Positions 20,367-29,377 are shown, counted from the stretch's first letter. The stretch is DNA of 64,000 nucleotides from Herbaspirillum sp. 3R11 (GCF_004563925.1 NZ_SPNJ01000002.1:930001-994000), one strand, 5' to 3'. Program-made: numbers and translations. Notes: generated from the letters alone by a model not told the origin.

Positions 20367-21248
20367 ATGCAAGCAAGCCTGATCGTTGACGGCAAACATG
20401 AACTCGGCGAATGCGCGATCTGGTGCGACAGGACGCAATCGATATTCTGGACCGACATCCAGGGCGCCGCCTTGTGGAACCATCATCCTGCAAATGGAAC
20501 AACACGCAGCTGGCCCATGCCGGAACGTCTGTCGGTGTTCGCGCTGACCGCACAAGCCAACCGGCTTCTGATCGGTCTGGCCTCGCGGCTGGCGTTCTTC
20601 AATCTGGATAGCGGCGAGATCACGACGATCCGGACGGTGGAAGAAGATTTGCCGACCACGCGCCTGAATGACGGTCGTTGCGATCGGCAAGGACGTTTCG
20701 TATTCGGCACGCTCAATGAAGACAAGGGACGCGCACCGATCGGCAGCTTCTACCGACTCAACGCCGATCTCAGCCTGGAGCGTTTGCCGTTGCCGGGCGT
20801 GGCGATTTCCAACAGCATCTGTTTCAGCCCGGATGGCACGCGCATGTATTTTTGCGACACCATGCAGGGCAAGATCATGTCCTGCGATTACGATCCGGTC
20901 AGCGGCGCAATCGGTGCGCAAAACGTATTCGTCGATCTCGCTGGAGAGAAGGGCAGTCCCGACGGTTCCGCCATCGACAGCCAGGGTTACCTGTGGAACG
21001 CGCAATGGGGTGGTGCGCGCGTGGTGCGCTATGCGCCGGATGGCCTGGTTGATCGCATCGTCGCGGTGCCGGTGTCGCAGCCGAGCTGCCCTGCATTCGG
21101 CGGCACGAATCTCGACACGCTGTTCGTGACGACTGCGCATGAAGGTATGGATGATGCAGCACGGGCGCGTGAGCCGGCCGCCGGCGGCTTGTTCGCGGTG
21201 AGGCTGGACGGTGTGCGAGGTCTGCCGGAAAACCGCTTCGGCGGATGA
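20367..21248 (+). CDS. SMP-30/gluconolactonase-family sugar lactonase
   Basis: A 293-residue six-bladed beta-propeller lactonase. Metal and catalytic residues of the family are in place: E15 (HELGECAIW), N101 (RLNDGRCD), N149 (ISNSICFSPDG) and D199 (SPDGSAID). Inferred to hydrolyse galactono- or arabinono-lactone from the SDR dehydrogenase to the free sugar acid for DgoD or the IlvD-type dehydratase. It starts 170 bp after the porin, beyond that gene's terminator. An overlapping regucalcin-like function is possible, but the pathway context favours a lactonase. Confidence 0.88.
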   Translation: MQASLIVDGKHELGECAIWCDRTQSIFWTDIQGAALWNHHPANGTTRSWPMPERLSVFALTAQANRLLIGLASRLAFFNLDSGEITTIRTVEEDLPTTRLNDGRCDRQGRFVFGTLNEDKGRAPIGSFYRLNADLSLERLPLPGVAISNSICFSPDGTRMYFCDTMQGKIMSCDYDPVSGAIGAQNVFVDLAGEKGSPDGSAIDSQGYLWNAQWGGARVVRYAPDGLVDRIVAVPVSQPSCPAFGGTNLDTLFVTTAHEGMDDAARAREPAAGGLFAVRLDGVRGLPENRFGG

Positions 21249-21290
21249 GTGATGCAGGAACCGGAGCCGGAGCGTCCGGCTGAATCCGAT

Positions 21291-21818
21291 TTAACGAGGG
21301 ACTGAATTGCGCGGCATGCAGCTTTTCTGGGTAGGAATCTGCTTGAAGCTGGGGTCGGGGTGGCCGGTTCTTTCATCGGCTATCTTGATCGCGCACTCTT
21401 TACCGGTTCCCAGCAGTTCCGTGCGGTAAATCTTCCCTGCAACCGGCGTAATTTCGAACTGCACCGTACAGGTCAGATTGTCGTGGCAGTTTGGTCCCAT
21501 GCCCTTGGCCGTGCACACGCTGCCATCGCCAGCCAGGTGGCTGGTCGCATTGACACGCAGATAACGCGTTTCGTTTGCGCGAAGCTGGATCTTCTTCTCA
21601 CCATCGTACAAGGCGCTGAATGCACCCAGCATCGTGGCCTGGCTCTCGCACTGCGCATCGTCGTAAGACATCCACGAAGCTGTTACACCACGAGGCAGGT
21701 GGGTGATGATGTGCAACGTCGCCTGTGGTTCATCCTTGGCGGGTTCGGTGTAGGTTGCACACCCCGAAAGCTCTGCGAGCACGAGGACGATGCTCAGGTA
21801 GTTGATTGTTTTCATCAT
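21291..21818 (-). CDS. Unrecognised lipoprotein with paired cysteines
   Basis: A 175-residue protein starting at the double ATG at 21818/21815. A lipoprotein signal is visible: a hydrophobic core then LAELSGC, with C20 as the probable lipidated residue. The mature part has several cysteines (QCESQAT, SVCTAKG, PNCHDNLTC, KECAI) that could form disulfides in the periplasm. I recognise no family. Longer in-frame starts exist but would bury the signal peptide. No clear Shine-Dalgarno is present. It is separated from the TPR gene upstream by a terminator, so it is probably transcribed alone. Confidence 0.65.
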   Translation of the reverse strand: MMKTINYLSIVLVLAELSGCATYTEPAKDEPQATLHIITHLPRGVTASWMSYDDAQCESQATMLGAFSALYDGEKKIQLRANETRYLRVNATSHLAGDGSVCTAKGMGPNCHDNLTCTVQFEITPVAGKIYRTELLGTGKECAIKIADERTGHPDPSFKQIPTQKSCMPRNSVPR

Positions 21819-21950
21819 GTGGAGACGCGGGAGTTTGTTGTCGGACGGGGCCAGAACCCTTGAGGGATATTTGCACAGGCTTCTGACAGCGCTCTGACAG
21901 TGATGCGGCAGACGGACAGTGAATCCCGGAGGAGCCGTGAATGCAGAATG

Positions 21951-21987
21951 AAAAATGCCCGGCACACAATGGCCGGGCATTTTTTTG
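21951..21987. terminator. Bidirectional terminator after the TPR gene
   Basis: ATGCCCGGC pairs with GCCGGGCAT across about 8 nt, flanked by an A-run on the left and seven Ts on the right. It sits 21 nt past the stop of the minus-strand TPR gene. Confidence 0.88.
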
Positions 21988-22007
21988 TCACTGCAGAGGG
22001 ATGGGAT

Positions 22008-23891
22008 TTACCGTAGTGCCTGTTGAAGTTGCTGTTGCACTTCGGCGATGACGCCATTCCAGTCGCCGGCCTTGCTCTGGCGGAAAATCTGCATGCCCGG
22101 ATACCACGGCGAGTCGTTGCGTTCCAGCAGCCAGCGCCAGTCGGGGTTGTAGCGGTTGAGCAGCCACACCGGCTTGCCCAGCGAGCCTGCCAGATGCGCG
22201 ACGGCAGTATCGACCGAAATCACCAGATCCAGGTTCTCGATCAGCGCCGCAGTATCCGAGAAATCGCGAAGGTCGCGTGTGTGGTCGACAAGGCGCTGGC
22301 CACCGATGTTGAGACCGGAGGATTGCCCCCCGAGGTTGAGACCCGATGATTGTCCGCCGAGGCTGAGGTTGAGGCTTAGCGAGGAAATGCCGCCCAACGG
22401 AGAAGTGGCGCTGTTTTGCGGTTGGATGGCAAAGAACTCAACCTGGTCGTTTTGCAGCAGCGGCGACAGTGCGCTGAATGGGATCGAACGTGCGGCATCG
22501 AGTCGCTTGGTGGCCGGGCTGTTGACGCGCGGATTGCTGCCGGACCAGGCGATACCGATACGCGGCTTGTGTTTTTCGCCCAGACGTACTTTCCAGCTTT
22601 CAGATTTTCCGGAATCTTGTTGCAGGTAATTTGCTGCAGGGATGTCATTGAGGGAAAACGTTTGGCAAGCAAGCGGCAGGCTCATCAGCGGGCACTGCAG
22701 GTCGAACGGCGGCAACTGCTCGCCGGTAGCCAGCACGGCGCTGGCGCCTTTGATATTGGCCATCAGGGGCTTGAGCGCCGGTTGCACCTGCAGGATGACG
22801 CGTGCACCGCGTTCGGCCAGCAGCGGAACGTAACGCGCAAATTGCAGCGTGTCGCCGAAACCCTGCTCGGAATGCAGCAGAATGGTTTTGCCCGCCAGGG
22901 ATTCCTGGCCCAGCCACAGCGGCTGATTGAAATAGCGCTGGGTCTTGCGCATCTGTTCGGTTTGCCAGCGTTGCTCGTACTGGCGCCAGCCGGCTTCCAG
23001 ATTGCCCATTTTCAGATTGGCCAAGGCGGCGTTCCAGCGCGCCGACTGGAAGCTCGGATCGTTCTGCGGAATCTTGGCGTAGGCGGCGATGGCTTCGTCG
23101 TAACGTTGCAGTTCTTCCAGCGTCACGGCGCGGTTGTACAGTGCCTCGGCAGAGTCGGGCAGCAAGCGCAACGCGTGGTCGTAAGCGGCCAGCGCTTCTT
23201 CCAGCCGGTTCTGCCCGACCAGCAGGAAGGCGCGGTTGGCGATCGCTTCGGCGAAGTCCGGTTCGATCTTCAGCACCTTGTCGTAAGTCGCCATGGCTTC
23301 GTCGAGACGGTCGAATTCCTTGAGCGTGTTGGCCAGGTTGAACAGCGCTTCCGGATATTCGGGGGCCGCTTCGACCGCTTTTTCGTAGCAGGTCAGCGCT
23401 TCGCGCAGGCGGCCCAGGTCGTTGAGCGAATTGCCCTGCTTGAGCCAAGCCTGTGCGTGATCGGGTTTGACGGCCAGCACGCGTTTGTAGCAATCCAGCG
23501 CTTCCATGTGGCGCTTCATGGCGCGCAGCACGTTGCCGCGCCGGTACAGCGCTTCGGTGAAGTCGGATTTCAACGCCAGCACCAGGTCATAGCCGCGCAG
23601 CGCTTCGGTGTAGCGTTCCGTGTCTTCGAGAATGGTGGCGCGGTCGAACAGGGCGTCGATATGGGTCGGATTGATCTTCAGTGCGGCGTCGATCAGGTCC
23701 AGCGCTTCCTTGTGGTTCTTGCGATGCAGCTCCAGCATGCCGAGCAGGTACAGGGCCTGGAAATGCCGGGGGAACGTGGAGAGCACCTTGGTATACAGGG
23801 CTTCGGCCTTGTCGAGCTCGCCGCTCTGGTGGAGTGCGACTGCTTGCTGGATCTGGACTGCGGCGGCGGCGGGATTTTGGTTGGGGCGCAT
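22008..23891 (-). CDS. TPR-repeat protein with C-terminal glycosyltransferase-9-like domain
   Basis: A 627-residue cytosolic protein. Residues about 15-290 are a ladder of 34-residue tetratricopeptide repeats (for example FPRHFQALYLLGMLELHRK, PEYPEALFNLANTL). From about residue 320 there is a GT-B-like domain: LLHSEQGFGDTLQFARY near its start and DLVISVDTAVAHLAGSLGKP near its end, as in ADP-heptose-transferase relatives. Such TPR-GT proteins are common in proteobacteria, often near flagellar or glycan genes, with unknown acceptors. A repeat-rich insertion (residues 505-530, LGGQSSGLN twice) interrupts the GT domain. Confidence 0.8.
   Translation of the reverse strand: MRPNQNPAAAAVQIQQAVALHQSGELDKAEALYTKVLSTFPRHFQALYLLGMLELHRKNHKEALDLIDAALKINPTHIDALFDRATILEDTERYTEALRGYDLVLALKSDFTEALYRRGNVLRAMKRHMEALDCYKRVLAVKPDHAQAWLKQGNSLNDLGRLREALTCYEKAVEAAPEYPEALFNLANTLKEFDRLDEAMATYDKVLKIEPDFAEAIANRAFLLVGQNRLEEALAAYDHALRLLPDSAEALYNRAVTLEELQRYDEAIAAYAKIPQNDPSFQSARWNAALANLKMGNLEAGWRQYEQRWQTEQMRKTQRYFNQPLWLGQESLAGKTILLHSEQGFGDTLQFARYVPLLAERGARVILQVQPALKPLMANIKGASAVLATGEQLPPFDLQCPLMSLPLACQTFSLNDIPAANYLQQDSGKSESWKVRLGEKHKPRIGIAWSGSNPRVNSPATKRLDAARSIPFSALSPLLQNDQVEFFAIQPQNSATSPLGGISSLSLNLSLGGQSSGLNLGGQSSGLNIGGQRLVDHTRDLRDFSDTAALIENLDLVISVDTAVAHLAGSLGKPVWLLNRYNPDWRWLLERNDSPWYPGMQIFRQSKAGDWNGVIAEVQQQLQQALR
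22308..22361 (-). repeat. 27-bp in-frame tandem repeat inside the TPR-GT gene
   Basis: Two 27-bp units (22308-22334 and 22335-22361) encode LGGQSSGLN twice; degenerate flanking copies give SLNLSLGGQ and IGGQRL. The repeat keeps the reading frame. Confidence 0.85.
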
Positions 23892-24109
23892 AGATGAGGT
23901 CGGTTACTGAGTGTGGTTGCTGGTTCGCGTGGCAAGCCGTCAAACGAGGCGTCAAGTCTGACGATGCTACACAAAAAAGCCTCCGTCATGTCGGAATTTG
24001 CCACAGGTCGCCTGCACGGGCGGGCGTTTTCTTTTACACTCCCAGAGCCTCTACGGCGCCCCTGCATCCCCTGTTTCATCAGAAATCAGAATACTTACGG
24101 AGCTCCAGC

Positions 24110-24793
24110 ATGTCTTACGCCATTCCTGTTCCCGCCGTCACCACCGTGCCTGTCGTCGGCGGCGATCCTTTCCCGGTGCGCCGCATTTACTGCGTCGGCC
24201 GCAATTACGCTGCGCACGCGCGTGAAATGGGTCACGATCCTAACCGCGAGCCGCCGTTCTTCTTCATGAAGCCGACCGACACCATCGTGCCGACCGACAG
24301 CGCCGTTCCGTATCCAAGCAAGACCAACGACTACCAGCACGAGATCGAACTGGTCGTGGCGCTCGGCAAGGGCGGTCGCGACGTGCCGGCTGACCAGGCG
24401 CTGGATCTGGTGTTCGGCTACGCCGTCGGACTCGACATGACGCGCCGCGACTTGCAGGGCGAAGCCAAGAAACTGGCGCGCCCGTGGGACATGGGCAAGG
24501 GCTTCGACCATTCGGCGCCGTGCGCGCCGCTGCTGCCGGTATCAAAGATCGGCCATCCCGATCAGGGCGCGATCTGGCTCAAGGTCAACGGCGAAGTGCG
24601 TCAGCAGGGTGACCTGTCCGACCTGATCTGGAACGTGGCCGAGACCATTTCCTACCTGTCGGGACTGGTTGAACTGTTCCCCGGCGACCTGATCTATACC
24701 GGTACGCCGGAAGGCGTCGGCGCCGTGGTCAAGGGTGACAAGTTGCACGGGCACGTCGACGGCCTGGTCGACCTGAACATCACGATCGCCTGA
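24110..24793 (+). CDS. Fumarylacetoacetate-hydrolase-family enzyme
   Basis: A 227-residue cytosolic hydrolase/isomerase of the FAH family. The ATG at 24110 has GGAG 6 nt ahead. An upstream in-frame start would add an unconserved leader. Family motifs are YCVGRNYAAHAREMG, FFMKPTDTIVP, HEIELVVALG (metal-binding glutamates), GYAVGLDMTRRDLQ and LIYTGTPEGVGAV. Size and motifs resemble fumarylpyruvate hydrolase (NagK) and 2-hydroxyhepta-2,4-diene-dioate isomerase-type proteins, but no aromatic-pathway gene is nearby, so the substrate remains open. Confidence 0.88.
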   Translation: MSYAIPVPAVTTVPVVGGDPFPVRRIYCVGRNYAAHAREMGHDPNREPPFFFMKPTDTIVPTDSAVPYPSKTNDYQHEIELVVALGKGGRDVPADQALDLVFGYAVGLDMTRRDLQGEAKKLARPWDMGKGFDHSAPCAPLLPVSKIGHPDQGAIWLKVNGEVRQQGDLSDLIWNVAETISYLSGLVELFPGDLIYTGTPEGVGAVVKGDKLHGHVDGLVDLNITIA

Positions 24794-25138
24794 TTTTCTC
24801 CTATGGGCGCGGTCTGGTTTGCTACAGCCGCGCCGGTTCCATATTGTCGTTTTGATATCGGCGATACAAAGCGACACGAAACTGTCATGAAGCCAAATTG
24901 CCGGGCGGCGTATAATAGCGGTTTGCCGGGCGATTTCCTGCCGGCAATTTCTTGACGCGAGCCTCCTGTCCTTCCTGCGTGATCTTGCATGAGCGGCGTC
25001 GTGCGATATGTCAAACATCCGTTTTTACTGAAAGCTACAGAGCCTCTTCGCGAATATATCCGCCGCAATCCGCTGTGCAGATTATTGTCTCGCATTGCAT
25101 TGATTCACGCAGGGTTCGCCTGAGGACACTCTCCAAAC
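24794..25138. promoter_or_regulatory. Long leader and promoter region of the RhlE-type helicase gene
   Basis: A 345-bp gap. It holds a perfect TATAAT at 24911-24916 (followed by AGCGG) and a 10-bp inverted repeat, AAATTGCCGG (24895-24904) and CCGGCAATTT (24941-24950), flanking it. The remaining roughly 190 nt to the ATG would be a long 5' untranslated region, as in cold-shock helicase genes. No gene or clear terminator is seen. Confidence 0.5.
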
Positions 25139-26710
25139 ATGCCTGAGCAATTGCCCGAAATCGCAACACCAGAAACGCCTGCCGTCCGCTTTGAGGACTT
25201 TGGCCTCTCCCCCGACATCCTGAAGGCGCTCACAGCGCAGGGTTATGTCCATCCGACGCCGATCCAGGAGCAGGCGATTCCGATCGTGTTGCAGGGCCGC
25301 GACGTCATGGGCGCCGCGCAGACCGGCACCGGCAAGACCGCCGGCTTCTCATTGCCGATCATCCAGTTGCTGCTGGCGCACGCCAGCGCCAGCATGTCGC
25401 CGGCGCGCCACCCGGTGCGCGCGCTGATCCTGACGCCGACCCGCGAGCTGGCCGACCAGGTTGCCGACAACGTCAAGGCCTATTCCCGTTTCACGCCGCT
25501 GCGCTCCACCGTGGTCTTCGGCGGCGTCGACATGACACCGCAAACTGCGACCCTGCGCGCCGGCGTCGAAATCGTCATCGCCACGCCGGGCCGTCTGCTC
25601 GACCACGTCCAGCAAAAGACCGTGAACCTGTCGCAAACGCAGATCCTGGTCATGGACGAAGCTGACCGCATGCTCGACATGGGTTTCCTGCCGGACCTGC
25701 AACGCATCATCAACCTGCTGCCGAAGCAACGCCAGAACCTGATGTTCTCGGCGACCTTCTCGCCGGAAATCAAGAAGTTGGCGGCCAGCTTCCTGAACAA
25801 TCCGGTCACCATCGAAGTGGCGCGCAGCAATGCCACCGCCGAGCGCGTGACGCAGATCATTTACAAAGTCAACGAAGACGCCAAGGGCGACGCCGTTGCG
25901 CACATCATCCGCGAGCGCCAGCTCAAGCAGGTGATCGTGTTTTCGAACACCAAGATCGGCGCTTCCAAGCTGGCCCGCCAGCTTGAGAACGAGGGCGTCA
26001 AGGCCTCCGCGATCCATGGCGACAAAACCCAGGGCGAGCGCATGGCTGCGCTGGAAGCCTTCAAGCAAGGCCAGGTTGAAGTGCTGGTGGCGACGGATGT
26101 CGCCGCGCGCGGTCTCGACATCACCGACCTGCCGTGCGTGATCAACATCGACCTGCCGTACAACGCCGAAGACTACGTCCACCGCATCGGCCGCACCGGC
26201 CGTGCGGGCGCATCGGGCGATGCAATCTCCTTGTTCTCGGACAAGGATGAGCGCCTGCTGGTCGACATTGAAAAGCTGATCAAGATCAAGTTCGTGCGTT
26301 CCGAACTGACGGGCTTCGTGCCGCGTCAGCGCAGTGAACGTAGCGATCGCGGTGGTGAGCGTGGTGAGCGCCCAGAGCGCAGCGGCCGCGGCGAGCGTAC
26401 CGAACGTGGCGATCGCGGTGAGCGCAGCAGCAGTGCAGCTCCTGGTAGCTCCAGCACTAGCACCAGTAGCAGCGCCGAACGCGATGGTGAGCGTTCCAGC
26501 GTGCGCCGTGATACGCAATCCTACGGCCGCAGCGGCGGTGGCGGTGCGCGTCGCGAAAAGGTCGATCCATGGTTCCTGAAGCCGTATGAACCGACTGCTG
26601 CACCGGCGCCGGTTGACGCTTCCGTCAGCGCGGCAGGCGCAACCAAGTCGACCAGCAAGCCATCGAAACACAAGGTGGCAGCATTGTTGGGCGGCATGCC
26701 CAAGCGCTGA
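25139..26710 (+). CDS. rhlE: DEAD-box ATP-dependent RNA helicase, RhlE type
   Basis: A 523-residue RNA helicase acting in ribosome assembly or RNA turnover. All motifs are present: Q motif at YVHPTPIQEQAIP, AAQTGTGKT, PTRELA, VMDEADRM, SAT, then the second RecA domain with ARGLD and HRIGRTGR. After about residue 395 comes a low-complexity tail rich in Arg, Gly, Glu and Ser, then a conserved DPWFLKPYE patch. The tail probably binds RNA. The stop TGA abuts the stop of the convergent gluQRS gene, so that the two share a TGATCA. Confidence 0.92.
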   Translation: MPEQLPEIATPETPAVRFEDFGLSPDILKALTAQGYVHPTPIQEQAIPIVLQGRDVMGAAQTGTGKTAGFSLPIIQLLLAHASASMSPARHPVRALILTPTRELADQVADNVKAYSRFTPLRSTVVFGGVDMTPQTATLRAGVEIVIATPGRLLDHVQQKTVNLSQTQILVMDEADRMLDMGFLPDLQRIINLLPKQRQNLMFSATFSPEIKKLAASFLNNPVTIEVARSNATAERVTQIIYKVNEDAKGDAVAHIIRERQLKQVIVFSNTKIGASKLARQLENEGVKASAIHGDKTQGERMAALEAFKQGQVEVLVATDVAARGLDITDLPCVINIDLPYNAEDYVHRIGRTGRAGASGDAISLFSDKDERLLVDIEKLIKIKFVRSELTGFVPRQRSERSDRGGERGERPERSGRGERTERGDRGERSSSAAPGSSSTSTSSSAERDGERSSVRRDTQSYGRSGGGGARREKVDPWFLKPYEPTAAPAPVDASVSAAGATKSTSKPSKHKVAALLGGMPKR

Positions 26711-27604
26711 TCAGAACTTCATATCAGCGAGGCGACGCTGCCAAGCCGGCAGCGCCTGCTCCCAGAAAGCGGCGACTTCGGTCGCCGTTGTCATGTCCAG
26801 ACCCAGAAACGTCGCGGCCCGTTGCAACTCTTCCAGTGGACGCGCAAGATCCAATGCCTGCGCACCATTCTGCTTCGACAGTTTCTCGCCATCGTCGTGC
26901 AGCACCAGCGGCGCGTGCAAATAGGTCGGCGTCGGATAACCCAGCAGGCGCTGCAAGTAAATCTGGCGTGCGGTTGAACCAAGCAAGTCAGCGCCGCGCA
27001 CGATGTGCGTGACGCCCTGTTCTGCATCATCCACCACCACCGCCAATTGATACGCCCAGAAACCATCGGCGCGTTTCAATACAAAATCTCCTGCTTCCGT
27101 CGCCAGGTGCTGGCTCTGCCGGCCCAGCCAGCGATCCGGGAAGCTGATCTGTTCACCGTCCTCACCGGCATCAGGCACGCGCAAACGCAGCGTGCGGGCC
27201 TGCTTGCCTGGTCCCAGTCCGTGGCGGCAAGTGCCGGGATAAATGGCGGCGCCGTCGGCCCCGGTGCCAAGGCTGGAATCGGCGATTTCCTTGCGCGTGC
27301 AGCCGCAGGGGTAGACGTGGTCGGCAAGACGCGCGCAGGCGTCGAGGTAGCGTTGCTTGCGCTCGCTTTGCACCAGCACCGGACCGTCCCAGCGCATGCC
27401 CAGCGTATGCAGTGCCGTTTCAATCTCGCGCGCCGCGCCGTCCACGGTGCGCGTCTCGTCGATGTCTTCGATGCGCAGCAGCCAGCGTCCGCCGTGCACC
27501 CGCGCATCAAGGTAGCTGGCTATGGCGGCGGCCAGCGAGCCGGCATGCAAAGGGCCGGAAGGGGAGGGGGCGAAGCGGCCGACGTAGTGTTCGATATTAT
27601 TCAT
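26711..27604 (-). CDS. gluQ: Glutamyl-Q tRNA(Asp) synthetase
   Basis: Attaches glutamate to queuosine in the anticodon of tRNA-Asp; a paralogue of the GluRS catalytic domain lacking the anticodon-binding part (297 residues). Seen are FAPSPSGPLHAGS (HIGH-like), the zinc-type YPCGCTRKE and YPGTCRHG pairs and KLSKQN (KMSKS-like). It overlaps the end of the upstream LysR gene by 8 bp, so they are cotranscribed, and it converges with rhlE without a spacer. Confidence 0.93.
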   Translation of the reverse strand: MNNIEHYVGRFAPSPSGPLHAGSLAAAIASYLDARVHGGRWLLRIEDIDETRTVDGAAREIETALHTLGMRWDGPVLVQSERKQRYLDACARLADHVYPCGCTRKEIADSSLGTGADGAAIYPGTCRHGLGPGKQARTLRLRVPDAGEDGEQISFPDRWLGRQSQHLATEAGDFVLKRADGFWAYQLAVVVDDAEQGVTHIVRGADLLGSTARQIYLQRLLGYPTPTYLHAPLVLHDDGEKLSKQNGAQALDLARPLEELQRAATFLGLDMTTATEVAAFWEQALPAWQRRLADMKF

Positions 27605-28529
27605 GATGGAGAGCGCCGCTCAGCAGCGTACGCTGGACTTCAGGTTGCGACAGGTGCTGCAAGAACCACTTGAGCGACTTTCCCTGCTCCGCCTTGGGCC
27701 AGGCGATCAGGAAATTTTCGTGCGGTTTGCTCATCTGGGTTTGTTTTTCGATCAGCGCACCGCTGGCCAGGTAAGGCGCGGCCCAGTAGCGCGGCAGATG
27801 GCCGCAACCAAGTCCGGCCAGCTGTGCCTGCAGTTTGGCCGAAACCGTCGGCACGGTCAGTGTTTCCTGGCCTGCCAGCAACCCCATGGTCAGGCCGGGA
27901 TGGCTGCGGCTGCTGTCACCGACCGCGACGGCACGATGCCGGCGCACCAACTCCGGCGACAGCGGTTCCGGCGCGGCGGCCAGCGGATGGTCCGGCGCCA
28001 CTGCAAATATCCATTCGATCGTGCCCAGCTGGCGGGTCTGGAAGCGGCCGCTGGTGCGCACGATTTCGGGGCCGTCCAGCGTCGCTCCGATGACCAGGTC
28101 GGCGCGTCCGGCCAGCATGTCATCCCAGGTGCCGGACAACACCCCGGGCGTGAAGCGCAGGCGCGTGCCACCGGCTTCACGGTCGAACGCCGCGATCAGC
28201 GGCAGCATGTTGGCGAACGGGATGATGCTGTTGAGGACAATGCGCAATTCGGTCTCGCGGCCGGTGGCGGTGCGTTTGACGCGTTGTTCGAGATCGTCGG
28301 CAGCGGCCAGCAGGTGGCGGCCTTCGGTCAGCAATTCGCGCCCGGCCGGCGTCAGCTTGGCGCGGTGGCCGCGGCGGTCGAACAGCAGCACATCCAGATC
28401 GTCTTCCAGTTTGCGCACGCTGTAGGTGAGCGCCGACGGCACGCGGTCGAGCGTCACCGCGGCGGCGGCAAAACTGCCTTTGCGGTCGATCATGTCGAGG
28501 ATCTGCAGGGATTCCAGCGTCAGGTTCAT
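27597..28529 (-). CDS. LysR-family regulator
   Basis: A 310-residue LysR-type regulator with an N-terminal winged helix (LQILDMIDRKGSFAAAAVTL, SALTYSVRKLEDDL) and an effector domain. It is divergent from the flavodoxin-family gene at 28740 across a 210-bp gap, which suggests that gene as its target; many LysR proteins control a divergent quinone or redox enzyme. Its 3' end overlaps gluQ by 8 bp. The effector is unknown. Confidence 0.87.
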   Translation of the reverse strand: MNLTLESLQILDMIDRKGSFAAAAVTLDRVPSALTYSVRKLEDDLDVLLFDRRGHRAKLTPAGRELLTEGRHLLAAADDLEQRVKRTATGRETELRIVLNSIIPFANMLPLIAAFDREAGGTRLRFTPGVLSGTWDDMLAGRADLVIGATLDGPEIVRTSGRFQTRQLGTIEWIFAVAPDHPLAAAPEPLSPELVRRHRAVAVGDSSRSHPGLTMGLLAGQETLTVPTVSAKLQAQLAGLGCGHLPRYWAAPYLASGALIEKQTQMSKPHENFLIAWPKAEQGKSLKWFLQHLSQPEVQRTLLSGALHHE

Positions 28530-28739
28530 GCGCTTGTTTAAATTTTTTGAATGAGATGTCTAAAATGCAGTGCTTATTCTGCGGCACGCCATTGGATATA
28601 GTGTAAATCAGCACCAAAAAATTTGTATGAACTCAACGCAAGTACTGCACAAACGCCCTGCGGGGCGTTATGCTCGCCGATGCAGCAAGCGTTCGCTGGT
28701 TTTTCCATCGGTTTTTACTCACACAACAAGGAAATCAAC

Positions 28740-29315
28740 ATGAGCAAAGTCGCCATCGTTTACCACTCCGGCTACGGTCACACCAAGAAACAGGCTGAAG
28801 CCGTCCAGGCCGGCGCCGCAGCGGCTGCAGGCACCACCGTCGACCTGATCGCCATCAACGCCGAGGGCAATATCACCGATGCCGACTGGGCCACGCTGGA
28901 CGCCGCCGACGCCATCATCTTCGGTTCGCCGACCTACATGGGCTCGGTGTCCTGGCAATTCAAGAAATTCGCGGACGCCACCTCCAAGCCATGGTTTACG
29001 CAAAAGTGGAAAGACAAGATCGGCGCCGGCTTCACCAATTCGGCCACCATGAATGGCGACAAGCTGTCGACCCTGCACTACCTGTTCACGCTGGGTATGC
29101 AGCAGAGCATGATCTGGGTCGGCACCGGCCTGATGCCTTCCAATTCCAAGGCGGCCCAGCGCAATGACATCAACTTCGTCGGTTCTTTCTCCGGCCTGAT
29201 GGCGCAAAGCCCGTCGGACTCGTCGCCGGAAGAAGGTCCGCTGCCGGGCGACCTGGAAACCGCCAAGCTGTTCGGCAAGCGTGTGGCGGAAACCACGGCG
29301 CAGTTCAAGAAATAA
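28740..29315 (+). CDS. Flavodoxin-family NAD(P)H-dependent oxidoreductase (WrbA-like)
   Basis: A 191-residue FMN protein. The start at 28740 has AAGGA 7 nt ahead and gives MSKVAIVYHSGYGHTKK, with the FMN-phosphate loop. FGSPTYMGSVSWQFKKF and GFTNSATMNGDK are the other flavin-binding loops, as in WrbA-type quinone reductases. It may act as an NAD(P)H:quinone reductase under redox stress. It is divergent from the LysR gene, its likely regulator, and is followed by a bidirectional terminator. Confidence 0.87.
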   Translation: MSKVAIVYHSGYGHTKKQAEAVQAGAAAAAGTTVDLIAINAEGNITDADWATLDAADAIIFGSPTYMGSVSWQFKKFADATSKPWFTQKWKDKIGAGFTNSATMNGDKLSTLHYLFTLGMQQSMIWVGTGLMPSNSKAAQRNDINFVGSFSGLMAQSPSDSSPEEGPLPGDLETAKLFGKRVAETTAQFKK

Positions 29316-29346
29316 GCAGTCCGTTTCAGGTTGCATCCCGCCATGC

Positions 29347-29377
29347 AAAAAGCCCACCGCGAGGTGGGCTTTTTGTT
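29347..29377. terminator. Bidirectional terminator between the flavodoxin gene and trhO
   Basis: AGCCCACC (29351-29358) pairs with GGTGGGCT (29363-29370) across GCGA, with As on the left and TTTTGTTT on the right. Confidence 0.9.
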
